A stretch of DNA of 64,000 nt from Drosophila pseudoobscura. Its lineage: Eukaryota > Arthropoda > Insecta > Diptera > Drosophilidae. The stretch lies in the NCBI RefSeq assembly GCF_009870125.1, contig NC_046679.1:5022001-5086000 (forward strand), in the 5' to 3' direction. The position numbers and the translations under genes are program-made. Every line of letters begins with the position of its first letter. Positions within the stretch are counted from its first letter, which is position 1. Of the stretch, positions 46,801 to 59,626 are shown piece by piece. The notes beneath the pieces are model-generated. The model saw nothing but the letters and a program-made list of their open reading frames with translations, was not told where the DNA came from and ran no database searches.

Positions 46801-49800
46801 GGTCTCCTCTTTCCTTGCAGTTCTATTTGAATGTGTGCCGTCCATTAGTGCCGAAATACCAATTAGGCTGTGCCGGCGGCTCTGGTGCCTGCATGGCCAA
46901 AGTGGCGGCCTCCGGTGCCCCCGAGGAGGAGCATGTAAGTACCACAGAAGGCTAACACAAAGCGAGAATGTTGGCCACCTGAATGAAGCAGCTAAAGAAG
47001 GAAAGAAAGAAAGCCGCTTATGTGCCTAAAACTCTTTGCCCAGCCATGCATCTACGTATCCGTGTGCGGTCTACCCTGGGGTTCGGTCGTAAATTGCACC
47101 TCCTTTGGATCCTCGTAAACGCCTCAATATGTTGGTCGTTTGGCCGAATGCCCCGCAAAATTGTGCCACCATTCATGCATTAAATATGCAGCAATCTAAT
47201 TGCTAAGCTTTGCTCCCAGACCCATCCAAAAAGAAGCCTCAATGCCGCCGCCCTTATCCGAAATTCCCCAGTGGAGTGACCACTGGATTTGCTTGCTTCA
47301 TTAAGAAGAGCCGGACTCGGACTGGGACTAGGACTCCGGACTGTCTGCCGTTGACAGCAGCCAAAAGTTGTTTAATGCCAAAAATCCCACTCTTGGCTCT
47401 CTGGGCTCTCGGCTCGCATCGCTGGCCACATGGCTAGTGTTCCAACTGTCCAACTGTCGGCCCAACTGCTATGATGGCTACTTGGGGATGGGGTGGGTGA
47501 TAGGGGGTCCTAGGGTCATGTGCTTAAATACTTAAGCCCACAAAAGTATGCTATGAAATTTGCTTGAAATGAGATTTGTTTCCCCAGGCCACAAAATGGT
47601 CAGCAATGGTTGTTATCCTTAATTCCCAGGCCCTGGCCTGAATCTTTGCAAATGAATGAGATAATTGCCGAGGATTTGCAGGGGGGGGGGGGGGGGGGGA
47701 GGGGAGCTTAATAATTCATACAGACACGTTAAGCCCTCTGAACCACCTATGCCATACACGTACATGCATGCATGTACGTTTCTTGAAAAGAATCCCACTG
47801 CCACTTAACCCCGGGGTGAAGTCTGGTTTTGGCTGGCTTTTGATGCGAAAGTTGGATGAATTATAATGTTCTATCCTCCCCGATGCCCCAGTCCACCAGT
47901 CCCCCACATGCCACTCCAATCGCCACAATAATTGCATGCGACAATGGATGCATGCCACTAGGTGGAGGCAATCTTTCTAGCTCACTTGCCATATGCCGGT
48001 GCCCGACCTCGCTTACCATTTTCCTCCACGTGGCACACACACACACACAGAGCTCACACCTTCCGGTCTGAACTTTTATCACAAGCTGCACAAATTTCCC
48101 GGGAGCAAAAACATTGTTCAAGTTGCTAAAAAATAAGCACGTACGCGTTGCAAATGGCAATGCGCGTTGGAGTTGCGAAAATCCACTGCGATAAAATGCC
48201 GACTGAATTGGAGATGATGAACTTTTGCTTTGGGAATGTGGAAGAACTATGATAAGGGGCTTATAATGTGGGGAGAGTGAAATGTGAAACTCTAAACGAG
48301 ATCTGAAATGGCCAGGTAAGATTATATTTAAAGAATTTCTTTATAGGGCTATTTTCTGATAGATACTGCCTATAAAATATCAATATATTCCATTAGAAAA
48401 AAATAGATGTTTTGAGGTACGGTCTTGCGGAGTACTGGTACTTTGTCTGTTCATTAATGGGCAGCCGAGAATGCAATACCAATATACAAAGTCGCCACAG
48501 GTCTTCAGATTTCAACAACAAAATATACAGTCTTTGGCGACGCGCAGAAGTCGGTCCCAAGATAGCAAAAACAATTTCTGTACGTTGCTTGGGAATTGTA
48601 TAGTCTTTGCCTTGGAATACCTATTAAGGTTTTAATTTTTATCCACTTAAAGATCCCTTATTATATCTACACTCACATAAAAATCTTTGAGGCAAATCTT
48701 ATACGTTTCGGCTGTTTGGAGTCGTCTTTTTCTCCCAGTGTTTTTTGGTAATGTTGGGAGTTAAGTGGGTCTGTGGTTGGGGTCTGGGGTTTTGGGGCCT
48801 GGCAGCACGCGAGTGAAATATTTCAGCATAACGTAAGGTCAGTGCAACGTAACATCGCGTTACGTAACGAGACGGAACGGAAGGAAATGGCAAAATGCGG
48901 CCCTAAAGGGGAAGGGACCTGGGGATTGAAGTCAGGATTGGGATTCCTACAGCGGGAGGGAGGGAGGTCGAGTGGCGCAGAAATATCTGTAAAAACAGCT
49001 TTTAGCGGCCACCATCCATCCATGTGTGTATTTATGCGAATGTCTATGGGTGTGTGACTGGGTGGGGTGGGGGTGTGGGCGTGGGTTCACCGGCGACGTG
49101 CTCTGTAAAGCATTTCCGTTAGATCAGGGGATGTCTGGGTGGATGGATGAATGGGTGATGCCCTGCGGTGGGGGTGGGGGCTGGTGCTGTGGATGGTTCC
49201 TCCTGTGGGAGGGGAGGCCAGGCTTTAAGTGCCATCGGCTTTGTTTGCATGCCGCTGGCCTAGAAATATACTCGTAACGCAGTCATGGTAAATATATTTT
49301 TATAAAATTTCTATTGCTTTATTTTTTATTTTTCGTAGCCTCTCGCTCTCCCTCTGTTCCTCTGTCCCTCTGCTGTTGACATTTTGTGCCACGTTTTGCA
49401 TTTCGAAAATGCTCCGTTTTCAGAGCATTTCGTGTGCGGAAACGGAAATGTGCTGCTAGCTGCTGACGCGCACTTGAACAGACCCCAAAAACGCCCTTCA
49501 ACCCTCCACTCAATCCCTGGAGCTGATTGCTTGGCAGCAGATCCCTCCGACCGGCTCTCTGTCCTGCCTGCCTGCCACGCCCACTCATTGACAGTTGTCG
49601 AACGTTGTCGCCGTTCCATTGGCATTGCACTCTCCCCACCACCTCAAACCCCTACTCCGCGCTGCCTTTATCGCATGCACATATTTTAATGTGCTGCCAT
49701 TGCAAATCCCCAGGGCTTTGGCTGGTACAGTGGTAGCTCCCAGAAGAAGGAATACGATGCGGAAAGGGCATAGCTAAAGACTTGGGTAAAGTATCTGGGA

Positions 49801-52800
49801 ATGTATAGACCAGAACAAAGAAATGTAATCCGCTAGGAGAACAAGATCTTAGGTTTTTCGCGCTAGGATTCTTAGATGAATTCCTTCAGGGTATGAATAA
49901 ACTTTTTGGTATAGAAACTAGTCGGAACCTGCCTCTTTTTTCTCCTAATACTCGTAGCTTGAATCGCGATTGTGGCTTTAATTTTCCTTCCTTTTCCCCT
50001 AGTTTTAATAAACTATTCAACAAGCTTATTTCATGTATTTCAACTAGCTTTAAATCCTTTTGAAATTGCCCTTAAATTGGCCTCCCACTGTAGACATTTG
50101 TCGTCTTACGCGCTTGACTTGGAGGATGCTCCCGGATCCGTGTTTGGCCCGACACGTTTGATTTTTTCCTTGAATGTGTACGCCTTGGATTGCCAGTCGA
50201 ATCGAAGTGGAGTCGAGTCGAGTCGAGTCTATTCATTGGCATTCAGCGACTCCATTGTCAACTTGGTTGCAGCATTTGACTTGTGCCAGTGCAAATTTGG
50301 CAACGGCCATGTGACTGGCATGGCAATCCTGCCTCATCCTCAGCTCGGGGCTCCTCCGGCTGCACACATTTGCATTTTGCACTTCCGACAATAACCAGCA
50401 AATCATCAAATTGGTTGCCATTCGGGGTCCCGGGTTCTGGCTTCTGGATACTGGGTTCGGGGTTCGGGCTCTGGGCTCTGAGCTCTTCACCCCATCAAAT
50501 GGCATTAATAATGAAATTGATCAAATTGTTGGGCAAACAGCTAAATTCCTTGGGACATGAACGTGCACCCCCCCAAACCCCCCTCGGCTGCCATTGTTCT
50601 GACCAGTCATAATGCCGGGCCATGGTTACGGCTCCGGCCATTGTGCCTCTTATTATCCATGCCAGACCGGGGCTTGTCCTGCGGCCTGTCTGTCGTCCCC
50701 TCATGTCATTGTTGTTCAGAGCTCTCTTTTCATTTCTATTATTGTTGTAGCTCCAAGAGGTATTCCGTCTGGAATCTCGGCCCTCAAACGCTGAACCTGC
50801 ACAAATCTTTATTGCTTTTGAACTTAAGCAGCTCTCTTACAAATTCGATGAGAATGGACTGGAGTTTATTTCGTTCTGATAGAGCTGCTGGAATCTGGAC
50901 TTTATTTCACTCAAACAATGGCGATTGCAGAGGCAGAGGGGCACAGGCCCAGGCACAGGTAGTAGTCCTTTTGCCTACCAATTAGAGGACTGCTCTCTCT
51001 CCGTTCAAGGTTCTTAAATAAATTTCGTGTCCCGAAATCCTTTTGGAGATTTCCACACAGTTCTCTTAATCTTTTTCCCATTTCTTTCCTTAAACTTTCG
51101 TTGTTTCGTCGGACTCAACCCCCAGATGAGATTTTCCAACAATCAAGTCAAGATTTTCTTCTTGTTTTCCTTGGCCTTTTTGGCCATGTTTTCTCTGTCT
51201 CTCTCTCTGTCTCTGTCTCATTTATTTGTATCTGCAAACAATTAAGTTACTCTCGGTTTGGCCTGTGCCCTCATTCGTCGCTTGTATTTACTTTTTACAC
51301 TGTTTTTCCCTGAGAGAAAAGTTGCACGAAACTTAAAAAAATAATCACAAATACTAGGGCGGCAGCACGCCCACACATACGACTATACGAGTGTACTCCT
51401 ATATACGCAGAATCCCGGCAAGAAGTTAGTTGCTTGTTCAAATGCGATAAGAAAGTTTTTCAATAAATTTTGCACAGCAAGCTACTGGGGAAAACTTACG
51501 GACCCACCGGCCTCTCTGCCAGGGCGGGGGAGTGGGATTGGGCGGGGGGAGTGGCAGTGCCAGTGGCTGGGTGTTGTTCTAAGTCGGTAAGCTGGCGCCC
51601 CAGACAAAAGTCTCCTCTCTCTCTCTCTCTCTGTCTCTCTGTCGGTGTCTCGCCCTGTGAAACCCAATGCTAATGAGGATAGCCTGCTGAAGGTCAGCCA
51701 TGGTCCATGGCATGGTCCTCTATGTCCTGTGTGTGTTTGCTGATGGCGCATTAGCTTGGATTTTGATTTTTCAATGGATTTCCCCAGCACAAGTGGACCA
51801 GCGGACGAGAAAGGGAATTTCGCAGTGAAACGGTTAGCAATAAATAATAGAGCAAACTGCTAAAACATTGCCTGTGCTGCATACAAAATGAGATCGGAAC
51901 TGGGGCTCTGGAACAGACCCATCCTCGCTGCTCTCCTCAGTCCCTCCGTTTGCTAATACGTTTAAGATGAGACGACAACATGTGCAACGCTTGCCGCCAT
52001 CGACCCTGTTGACCCGAGCATAAATCTTCAGCCACTCGAACGCCAATGCACTTGCCATAGTCCTGGCTCTGGCTCTGGCTCGGGCTCTGGTCCTGGTCCT
52101 GGCTCTGGCCTCCACCCAGTCCCATTTGGAACTGCAGCCCTCTGGCTGCCACTCTGCGTCTGCTTTTTGCGCATTAAACTCACGTCGCTGGCCGGCTAGT
52201 TGGATGGCTGACAGCGTTTAAGCTGCCTGATTGCCAATAGTGGCAGTTAGTGTGCTCCCATCGATGCAACAGCAACAGCTAGCTGTCCAGGCGACAAACT
52301 GTTCGCCAGAACAAATGACTCGACAAGTTCCGGAATGACTTTGTGTATTCATAGCATGGAAATGGAGCTGCAGACTTTGCAACTCAATCATTACATCCTT
52401 TGGAGTGTCTTGTGTTCAATCAAGAATACGTAGAGTGAAAGGGTACTTTCATTCCTTTCTTGTATTCACATTTCACTACATATTTTAGGAGAAGGTACAC
52501 AGAAGGGGACTATCAGAAGTTTGAGGGTCAAACGAAACCTAAAAGGAGCAGAGAAATCGATGAAGTATCAACCAGTAAGAACGTTTTTGTCGAGGCACAC
52601 ATGTCATATGTCTGGAAGGTAGAATACATTACCTACCATTTCCATTTCCATATAAGACTTGGCAATAATCAACTTTATCTGAGATGGTGGAACCTTTTTT
52701 GGCTGGGAAATATTCATTTGATATCATTTGAAGGTTTTCCCTGCTATAGTTTCCCTCTCAATTATCGCTTCCAACTAGTTCCATTTCCTTGAATTTTGTC

Positions 52801-55800
52801 GCCTGGCTATGCCATTGAACTATCCATTAAATTGTCGTTTTGTGCTGGCACTTCGCTGCGCTGGCCCGTGTGTCCGGTCCGGCCTTGTGCCTCATGCCAC
52901 CCAAACCAATGGCTGGGAGCCGGAGCCAGTTATCAACGCATCTCATCGATGTGCAGGTCCGGCCTTTCCATGCCCTTCCGTTCCTTTCCTGTCCTTTCCT
53001 ATAGACTCCAAATGATGTTCTGCTGGTTGGCCTGGACAACGCTGACACAACGATAACAAGTATGAGAACGTGTGCTCGGCTCAGACAGGGGATTTCCAAG
53101 TTATTTGCCGCAATCTCAGACACAAAGTTAAACATTTCATTCGGCCACAGCTTTCTTTAAACCGTTCCACCACTCACTCTCACTCTATCTGTCTCTCTTG
53201 TTGCAGAGTCTTGGATTCCCTTTGGTTTCGCTGTCGCGTGTGAACCGTACCTCCGCCGAGCTGCTGTACGTGAAAGGAGACCCCTGTCCCACGGACAAGA
53301 AGACGGAGCTGTCCACACGCATCCTGTTCAACTGTAATATGCGTGCGGGTCGTGTAAGTAGTGCCAAAGGACCAGAGAGCGGCATTTCGCTATTTGGCAT
53401 CGGCATTTGATCTGCCATCCTGCCCGCCATTTGTGGCCGAGGTCCGATGGCGTTTGCTCTTCAGCAAATTGCTTTTATGTGCCTCCACTGGCTCTCGCTC
53501 ACCATTCTGACGACTCTTTTATCCTCCTCCTCCTCCTTCGCCATTTAGGGGCAACCCGTTCTCCGTTCGATTGAGGACTGTGCCTATGACTTTGAGTGGG
53601 AAACGAATGTCTTTTGCCCGCCGCACGAGTGCACTGTCAGTGCGGAGACCTGCGACCTGGTGCACGACGAGCTGGGCCACCGATTCAACTTCAAGACTGC
53701 ACCATTCACCAAGGACGGCAAGATCGAGGTGAGTGGATGATTATAGAGCCGGTCGTCTCAGGTGCCTGTTCCATAATCGATGTCTGCTCTCCCCCTGCAG
53801 GTGGACTACAACAACACCAAGATGTCGCTGGATCTATGCGGACAGCATCGCAAGGCCATGACGGACTATTCTCAGGCGCTGGTCAACATATTCTTCACAC
53901 ACGATGCCCCCAATTGTGGCAAGGAAGGTGAGCCCGAGTATGGAGATGGACTGTGGCTACTGGGAAGGGGGTGGGTCAACGGATAATTCGATTTACATAT
54001 CCTGGCACTTTGTTCTTGCTCAAGAGTAGCCCGAGAGCTGGAGAGAACGTTGTCGCTTGTCGCTTGTCGCTTCCGTTTCCGTTTCCGCTTCCCCTTCCGC
54101 TGGCGCAACACGCGCATTGCCGCCATTTTGTATGCCTTTCTTTATCTGATTTTCAACTTTTTCGTGGGTCTTGTACAAGCACCGCTCCTCCGTGGGTTGT
54201 TTTTGCCTGTGAAAATAGGAAAATCGCATTAGAATTGGCGCACAGCCCAATGCACTTTCTTCGCGCTTATCCCTTCGCTCCGCTGCCCTGCTCGTCCCTT
54301 CTGGCATTTTATCGCGTCATTTTTGTCGCTGGTATTTTTTTTATTGCCTCCACTACTATGTTGGAGCCGCCCGAGCGTCGTGTTTTTTGCAACTGCGACT
54401 CTTTTTCGGAGCTGCTTCTTTTCTAGTTGTTTGCCTTTTAACTAAGATTCTTTTTTGTCTGTCTGCGGTGGAAATAAAAAGGAAGCAAAACGTTTGAAAT
54501 TATAAAAAAAAAACAAGTGAGAAGCGATACATACGGGTACCGAAGATTTAGATACCCTTTAAGAGCGAGGGCTTCTGTTTGAATAGTGTTTGTCGAAGGT
54601 ATGTTGAAGCCTGTCCTATCGAATGGCTTGGGCTTGGGAATGTCTTTATAGATAGAGGGTTTTGTAATTTTTAAAAATAATTTCCTCAGAATCAAGCAAA
54701 TAATTCGCATATGATTTAAATTCTCGACCAAATTCTGTCTGCTTTAAAAACTAATTCTAGTCTGAGGTTTATCCAGGTTTTTGTAAGAATTAAAAGACTA
54801 AATTGCTTCGATACCGACAGCCGGCGGTTGATGCCTATCCAAAAAGTATGTATAAATCCTAGGACGAAAACCCTTTACTCTTCCGCATAGCCAAAATCTG
54901 TCTAAAACCAAAATACCCTCCTGCCAGAGTGTTAAAAGTAGCAAACGGAGAAAAAAACTGTCTACGAGATAATGCGGTAAAATAATCTTGCTGCGCTTGA
55001 GAATATCTCTGGTTTTTTTTATATTTTTTTTTTTACGCTCTTCAGGGGGTTTTCCGGTTTTTGCAGATTTTTTTTTGTGTGTGTGATGATGTGATACTCT
55101 TGCATGAATATTTAATGCATGCAGAGTGGTGAACAGAAACAGACAGACAGACAAAACGTGGGTGAGTGGTTCAGTTCTGGGACTGCCTCCTTCCCTGCCT
55201 GGAGCCTGCCTTATATGGGGCACAATGATTTTTATTCGACCCATTGCATAGCACTTAAAACTTTGCCATTAAAACGCAAAACTTTTTGTTTTGACAAATA
55301 AAACTGACGACGATTTAATTATGACACATTTTCTGGCACTGGCACTGGCACTGTCTCTGCCTCCTGCCTCCTCCTGGGGCATAAAATGAAATTATTTTAA
55401 AACTCTGTTGGCCACAGAAATTGTGTGTCTTTTTTTTGGCCATTCCATTGTTTGAGAGCACAATGCGCAATCTGCAAGCGATCAGACAATTTTAATGTGC
55501 GGCACAGTGACAGGCGTTAGCAGATACCAGAAATGTTTCCGAAACAGTTCGAGTCGGAACGGGTGATGCGACGTCGAGGATTGGGGCTGTGTGTAGGCTT
55601 GGGTGCCGTGCCTGTGGATTGCTGCGGAGGAGTGTGCCGCCCAAATCCCATCGAGTTGTTGGCGTGCAGATTTTGTGTGGCTTTGCGACTCTGGATCCCT
55701 TTCCACACACACAAACACACACTCACACACATTTCATGCTGAGCATTTGACCGACAAGAGTGGCAGCCTGACCCTCTAGGAGGAGGAGGAGGAGGAGGTG

Positions 55801-58575
55801 GAGAGGCCAGAGCACAGCCCGCAACGTAACCGGACCGTACAGCTTTTGTTTCTGTGTCTGTGGTGATAATTATTTTTGGCTTTTATGCGATAACTTGTGC
55901 GGTGTCCAGGCCCCCAAAAGCCACTTTTGAGCCTCTCCTATCATTTGAAATTTTGATAAGGATACAGCGTTGATGGTTTGTGGTCCGGGGCTGCCTGACC
56001 CTGGCCATATCCTTCTGTCTGGGCAATTAAAACGGAATGAACCGGGGCTTGGATTTGCTCGTGGGTCTGTCTGTATTTTATTAGGGTTAAGATTGTTGCG
56101 ACTGTGGGTTCATTTGAACTAATTAAAGTGATTTTTTGTTTGGCGACTAATGTACATTATCTTCACTTCCAGGCACGATGAATGTCCAGACCCGCTTGAT
56201 ATGCAGCAACGAGACGCAGAGTTCCAGCACCATTTCGAGTGTAAGTAGGGGCTCATCCGCTCATCCGATTGAAGCAGCAAACATCACATCACGGCGGCTT
56301 ATCCCCGCCTTCCGCAAAGGATTTCACACAAAGCGTAGCATACTTTTCCGAGCCCTGCCAAATGCGCATCAAAGAAAACGCGGGCGGTGCCCTAAACAAC
56401 AATGGAAAGAGATCCTGTACATTTTTTTTTTCGTTTTTGCATATATATATATATTCTCTGTCCTTTTGCTGTTGTTGTGGTTGTGTCTTGGAGCTCCCTT
56501 TCTCAAAGTCTTGCCACAAGGCAAGGGCCTGGGCTTCAAAGTGAAAATGTAAGAAATATGTGTGCGGAAAAGGGCAACCAGGGACCAACCAGGATGCTAC
56601 AGTGGGTCCTGGGTGGAAAGCAAAACGTGGCAGGTGTCCTTTGTTATGCTTACCACTTGGCAATCGGCTTTGCTTCGTGCTTCTGCTCAGGCTTGTACTG
56701 CGGCTCCAGGGTCCTGCTTCTACTTTTGCTCCTCCTCCTGCAGCTGCTCCTGGGCATACTCCTGCTGCAGTCCTTTTTGCTCCCCCCAACCCCCCTCTTT
56801 CGAATTGTTTCCACCGGGAGTCCGTGCGGCTTTGTGCTTTGCGGCCTCGATGTCATTTCCTTTTTTGTTTTTGTTTTTGCGGTTCGCTTTGCATGCCTTG
56901 CCTCTTGCCTCTTGCCTGTTGTCTATTGCTTTCGCATAGCTCTTCCCCCCTTCGCAGGCGATGGGGCTTTTGTTTCTTTGGTCCGCCTGTTTGCCGTGTC
57001 GGGGGTGTCGGGTGTAGTTGCCACCTAAGCCTTTGTTTCCATAACAACTGCAGCAGTCTGAAATTCAGGTGGCCAACAGATCAGGCACTCTTCGCCTTTG
57101 CATTGCTCCAATTTATTGGCCAGGTGGCTGCCACTAACGCTGGCCTCCTGCTGATCTTCTGGCGTGCGATTAGGAAATGATTGTGATGCCAACAGGCGGC
57201 AGTCGGCAGTCGGTAGTCGACAGGAGCTGAAATTTAATTACAAACCAACCTACAAGCTGCAACCTTTTCTCCAGCACATGCACACATACTCGTCGTAATA
57301 TAATTAAGTTGCATTCGCCTGCAGCACTTTGACTAATGACCAGGGCTATGACTCTGACTTTGCTGTGGTCCTGCTGCTGCTGCTGCTGGCAGGACCCACC
57401 TTCAGCATCATTAGCATGCCCATATGCATATGCATGTGGGTGTGGGTGTGGGAGAGCTCTGGAAGTTCTCTCTTTAAGCTAATTAATATTTGTTTGCTTT
57501 GCTTATACGACAATTAACCGCAGGTACGAGTAGCCGGCGCCCCCATGCCGGGCACAATGCATCGCAATTAGTGGCAAAGGGACCCAACGGTTGCATTATA
57601 GCCCGTTTCCCCGAAAAATGTATCGCAATTAGTGCTTGAGGTTGCACCGGCCCCATGCCACCCATTCAACCCATATCATCTAACCGCATTGTAGTCCATT
57701 ACCCCAAAAATTGCCAGAGGAATCAGGGCTGATTGAAAACATTTACCAAAATGCCAGACTACCAGACTGCCAGATTGCCAGAGTGTTGTGTATGTCGATA
57801 GTTTTATATTTCGTTCGCAGAGCTGCCGCCTCCCATCGACTGGTCGGCACTCTCTGCCTTCTGTTTGGGTTTCGATTTTGCATTTGTGGCACCCAGGCAA
57901 TTGACCCAAATTTAAACCAAGCTGCAAGCTGTTTGCCACCTCTGACAAACATTTCCAAATCGAATTGCCAATGGGGCCAGTGCGATGTCTGTCAATGAGG
58001 GGAGGCACAGCCACGTCCGCTGTCTGCTGCTGCTGAATCTGTGCTAATTTTGTTTGAATATTATTTGTTGCCTACTGGAAAATCGCACTAAATCAACAGG
58101 TTAAGCCAAATAGGATGCTTCTAGCTGGTATTTAAGGAAGGAAACGGGGGAAAAAAACTAAAACTCAAACATCTCAAAGCGAAAACAACACGCCCAGCAC
58201 GTTTTAATCCTTGAACTGTAGAGCGGAAAATAACACTCTCCAGGATATAGTATATATATACGAGTATATCCCTTGCACGACAACTTTTGGCCAGCAACAA
58301 CAAGTAAAATAGGAGGCAACATGGCGACGACGCTGTAGGAAAATTAGCGATTCAATGAAATGGGATTTTAAATGGCTGCAAACTTTTTAATGCGTCGTCG
58401 TTGGGAGGGAGTCGTCGTCGTCGTCCTGCGCTCCACTGCCTCACCATCCGTTCTATACACTGCAATGGCTGCAGGAGCTGTGTTTCTCCTTGTGGACATG
58501 TTCGTGTCTGGCGCGGCGCCTCGCCGTGACGGGAAAGTTTCCCCCAGTTGGTTGGCGAGCGGGCTAGCTGTTCGT

Positions 58576-58606
<31 letters not shown>

Positions 58607-59626
58607 TCGTTTTTGCCACTTTCAGTTGCCAGTTGCAGCTGCAGTTTTGGGCTGCAAAAGTTTTTAAATTATGCGCACATTTGCCGTTTCATTCTGCCCG
58701 CTAGAGCGCTGGTCGCGCCGGAAATGGTCTTTGGGTGAAAGTGTTACAACAGGACGAAGGAGGAAGGAGGAAGGGCCTGGGTGGCCGGAAACAAGTTGCG
58801 AGCAGTTGTTGCGCCACAAATTTGCGCCACGATGGGCAGCTGACTGGGGCTGGGTCCACCCGTATTTTACTTGGGAATTTATGCCCTCCGCCATATCAAT
58901 TTATTTATTTATTTTCTTTTGCTCTTAATGAAGAAAGTTTCTAATTACAAGAATCCGTTTTCGTTTTCTTACAGGACCAGCAATGCAATTTGCTTTATGT
59001 ACAGCGCACGCCGAGCATCTGCCAGTTCCTGGCCCTCAGTGTGCCCCAGCAGGATGCCGGAGGTGGCAGCAGCAGCAGTAGCAGCAGCAGTAGCAGCAGC
59101 AGCTCGAGCAGCAGTAGTACTACTACCAGTACCACGACCCAAGCATCGCCAGCGGGTAAGCCAACCAAGGCAGCCACGTCGACAACGACAACAACAGCTG
59201 GCAGCGAGCCGGCGGCTGCTCCCATCGGGCCAACGGCCTCCGTGGGCAGTAAGTGCAACGCAAAACTGCTGGCCAACAGATCTCTTTGCCTGGCATCTGT
59301 CACTTGTAACGCTTATGTTTCCATTTTACAGCCATCCTGGCGGCCATTCTGTCGGTGACATTCTGCGTGACGTGCCTGGGACTGTTCGCCTTTTCGCCGG
59401 CGCGAAGGCATCGCGTTCGTCGCCTCTTCCGGCGCAGCAACTCCGCCGTCAGATATTCCAGAGTAAGTGAACGGTCATGGCCGTGGAGACAGCACTCAAA
59501 GAGCTAATGTCTCGCCTCTACTCTCCTGCCCCGTGTCGCCTGCAGGTACAGTCGAACGAAGAGGCCAATCTGCTGCTGGAGCCCAATGGCGAGTTTACCG
59601 AAAGCGATGATGACATGCTGCTTTAG
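37827..59626 (+). CDS. Lerp: Lysosomal enzyme receptor protein (cation-independent M6P receptor-like)
   Basis: There are 17 coding exons: 37827-37877, 37937-38023, 38314-38530, 38590-38753, 38814-39097, 39166-39313, 39373-39494, 39558-39670, 46137-46624, 46821-46934, 53207-53353, 53549-53728, 53801-53927, 56173-56240, 58975-59248, 59332-59462 and 59546-59626. All joins are in phase with GT-AG ends, giving 931 residues (about 886 in D. melanogaster). It is a type I membrane sorting receptor for lysosomal enzymes between Golgi and endosomes. A hydrophobic signal segment (PYIAVVSLLLLLLCGG) lies near residues 25-40. Then come Cys-rich M6P-receptor repeats with many sequons, a Ser/Thr stalk (exon 15), a transmembrane helix (about 863-882, ILAAILSVTFCVTCLGLFAF) and a 49-residue tail. 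The tail carries EEANLL and a terminal DDMLL, adaptor and GGA-type dileucine signals. Intron 8 hosts another gene. Confidence 0.94.
39671..41458 (+). other. Lerp intron 8, left part
   Basis: Non-coding sequence between Lerp exon 8 and the nested minus-strand gene. I see nothing further in it. Confidence 0.7.
41445..41450 (-). terminator. Poly(A) signal of the gene nested in Lerp
   Basis: AATAAA on the minus strand, 9 bases beyond the stop codon. Confidence 0.45.
41459..42117 (-). CDS. Unrecognised basic protein, nested in Lerp intron 8
   Basis: Minus-strand exons 42117-42030 and 41952-41459 give 193 residues if an unusual GC donor is used (ACGG|GCAAGT ... CCACAG|ATTTG, phase 1, 77-base intron). 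That join keeps a long open frame: AKT|DLKISVSDSSIENVWRSA. GT donors nearby lead to early stops. The protein is rich in Lys, Arg, Ser and Thr (QFPKRAYKRRKSMYTRSDTL). It has a more acidic C-terminal part, EEVRKEPNDNLTPEQKQLAN then DAAYWEEELGG. No signal peptide or membrane segment is seen; it may be nuclear. I do not recognise the family. The coding nature is supported by frame length, a splice-consistent start in the context GATGTCG and a poly(A) signal close after the stop. Confidence 0.75.
42118..46136 (+). other. Lerp intron 8, right part
   Basis: Non-coding. It holds the promoter of the nested minus-strand gene at its left end, TAATAGTCTA units (about 42560-42610), an 18-base inverted repeat (42708-42791), a GTCC run (45138-45165) and a GA run (45487-45504). 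Confidence 0.65.
42708..42791. repeat. Inverted repeat, 18-base perfect arms
   Basis: The arm tacacctaattctgtttt at 42708-42725 is exactly complementary to aaaacagaattaggtgta at 42774-42791. The inner bases aacaccg (42726-42732) and cggtgt (42755-42760) can extend the pairing. This could be a miniature transposon remnant or a hairpin in the Lerp pre-mRNA. Confidence 0.75.
46935..53206 (+). other. Lerp intron 10 (6.3 kb)
   Basis: Bounded by GAGCAT|GTAAGT and GTTGCAG|AGTCTT. No nested gene is seen on either strand. Simple repeats include a run of 19 G (47681-47699), a CA run, GGTTCTGG-like units (about 50430-50485), a CT run (51616-51645) and CTCTGG units (52065-52112). Confidence 0.75.
47681..47699 (+). 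repeat. Run of 19 G
   Basis: An uninterrupted G19 on the plus strand, followed after one A by four more G. Length may be unreliable. Confidence 0.9.
53928..56172 (+). other. Lerp intron 13 (2.2 kb)
   Basis: Non-coding. It contains a 'taccgaagatttagatacccttt' transposon-tail-like segment (54538-54560), similar to one at 11602-11623. Confidence 0.6.
56241..58974 (+). other. Lerp intron 14 (2.7 kb)
   Basis: Non-coding. Long open frames at 56400-57180 are Leu/Cys-rich composition artefacts. A GGCT/CTGG tetranucleotide run lies at 58575-58606. Confidence 0.65.

Noticed and set aside
56402-57180. Leu/Cys-rich frames of about 200 codons in Lerp intron 14
   Set aside because: Several frames are open on both strands, with CTC/CTG/TTG-rich composition and no conserved motif.
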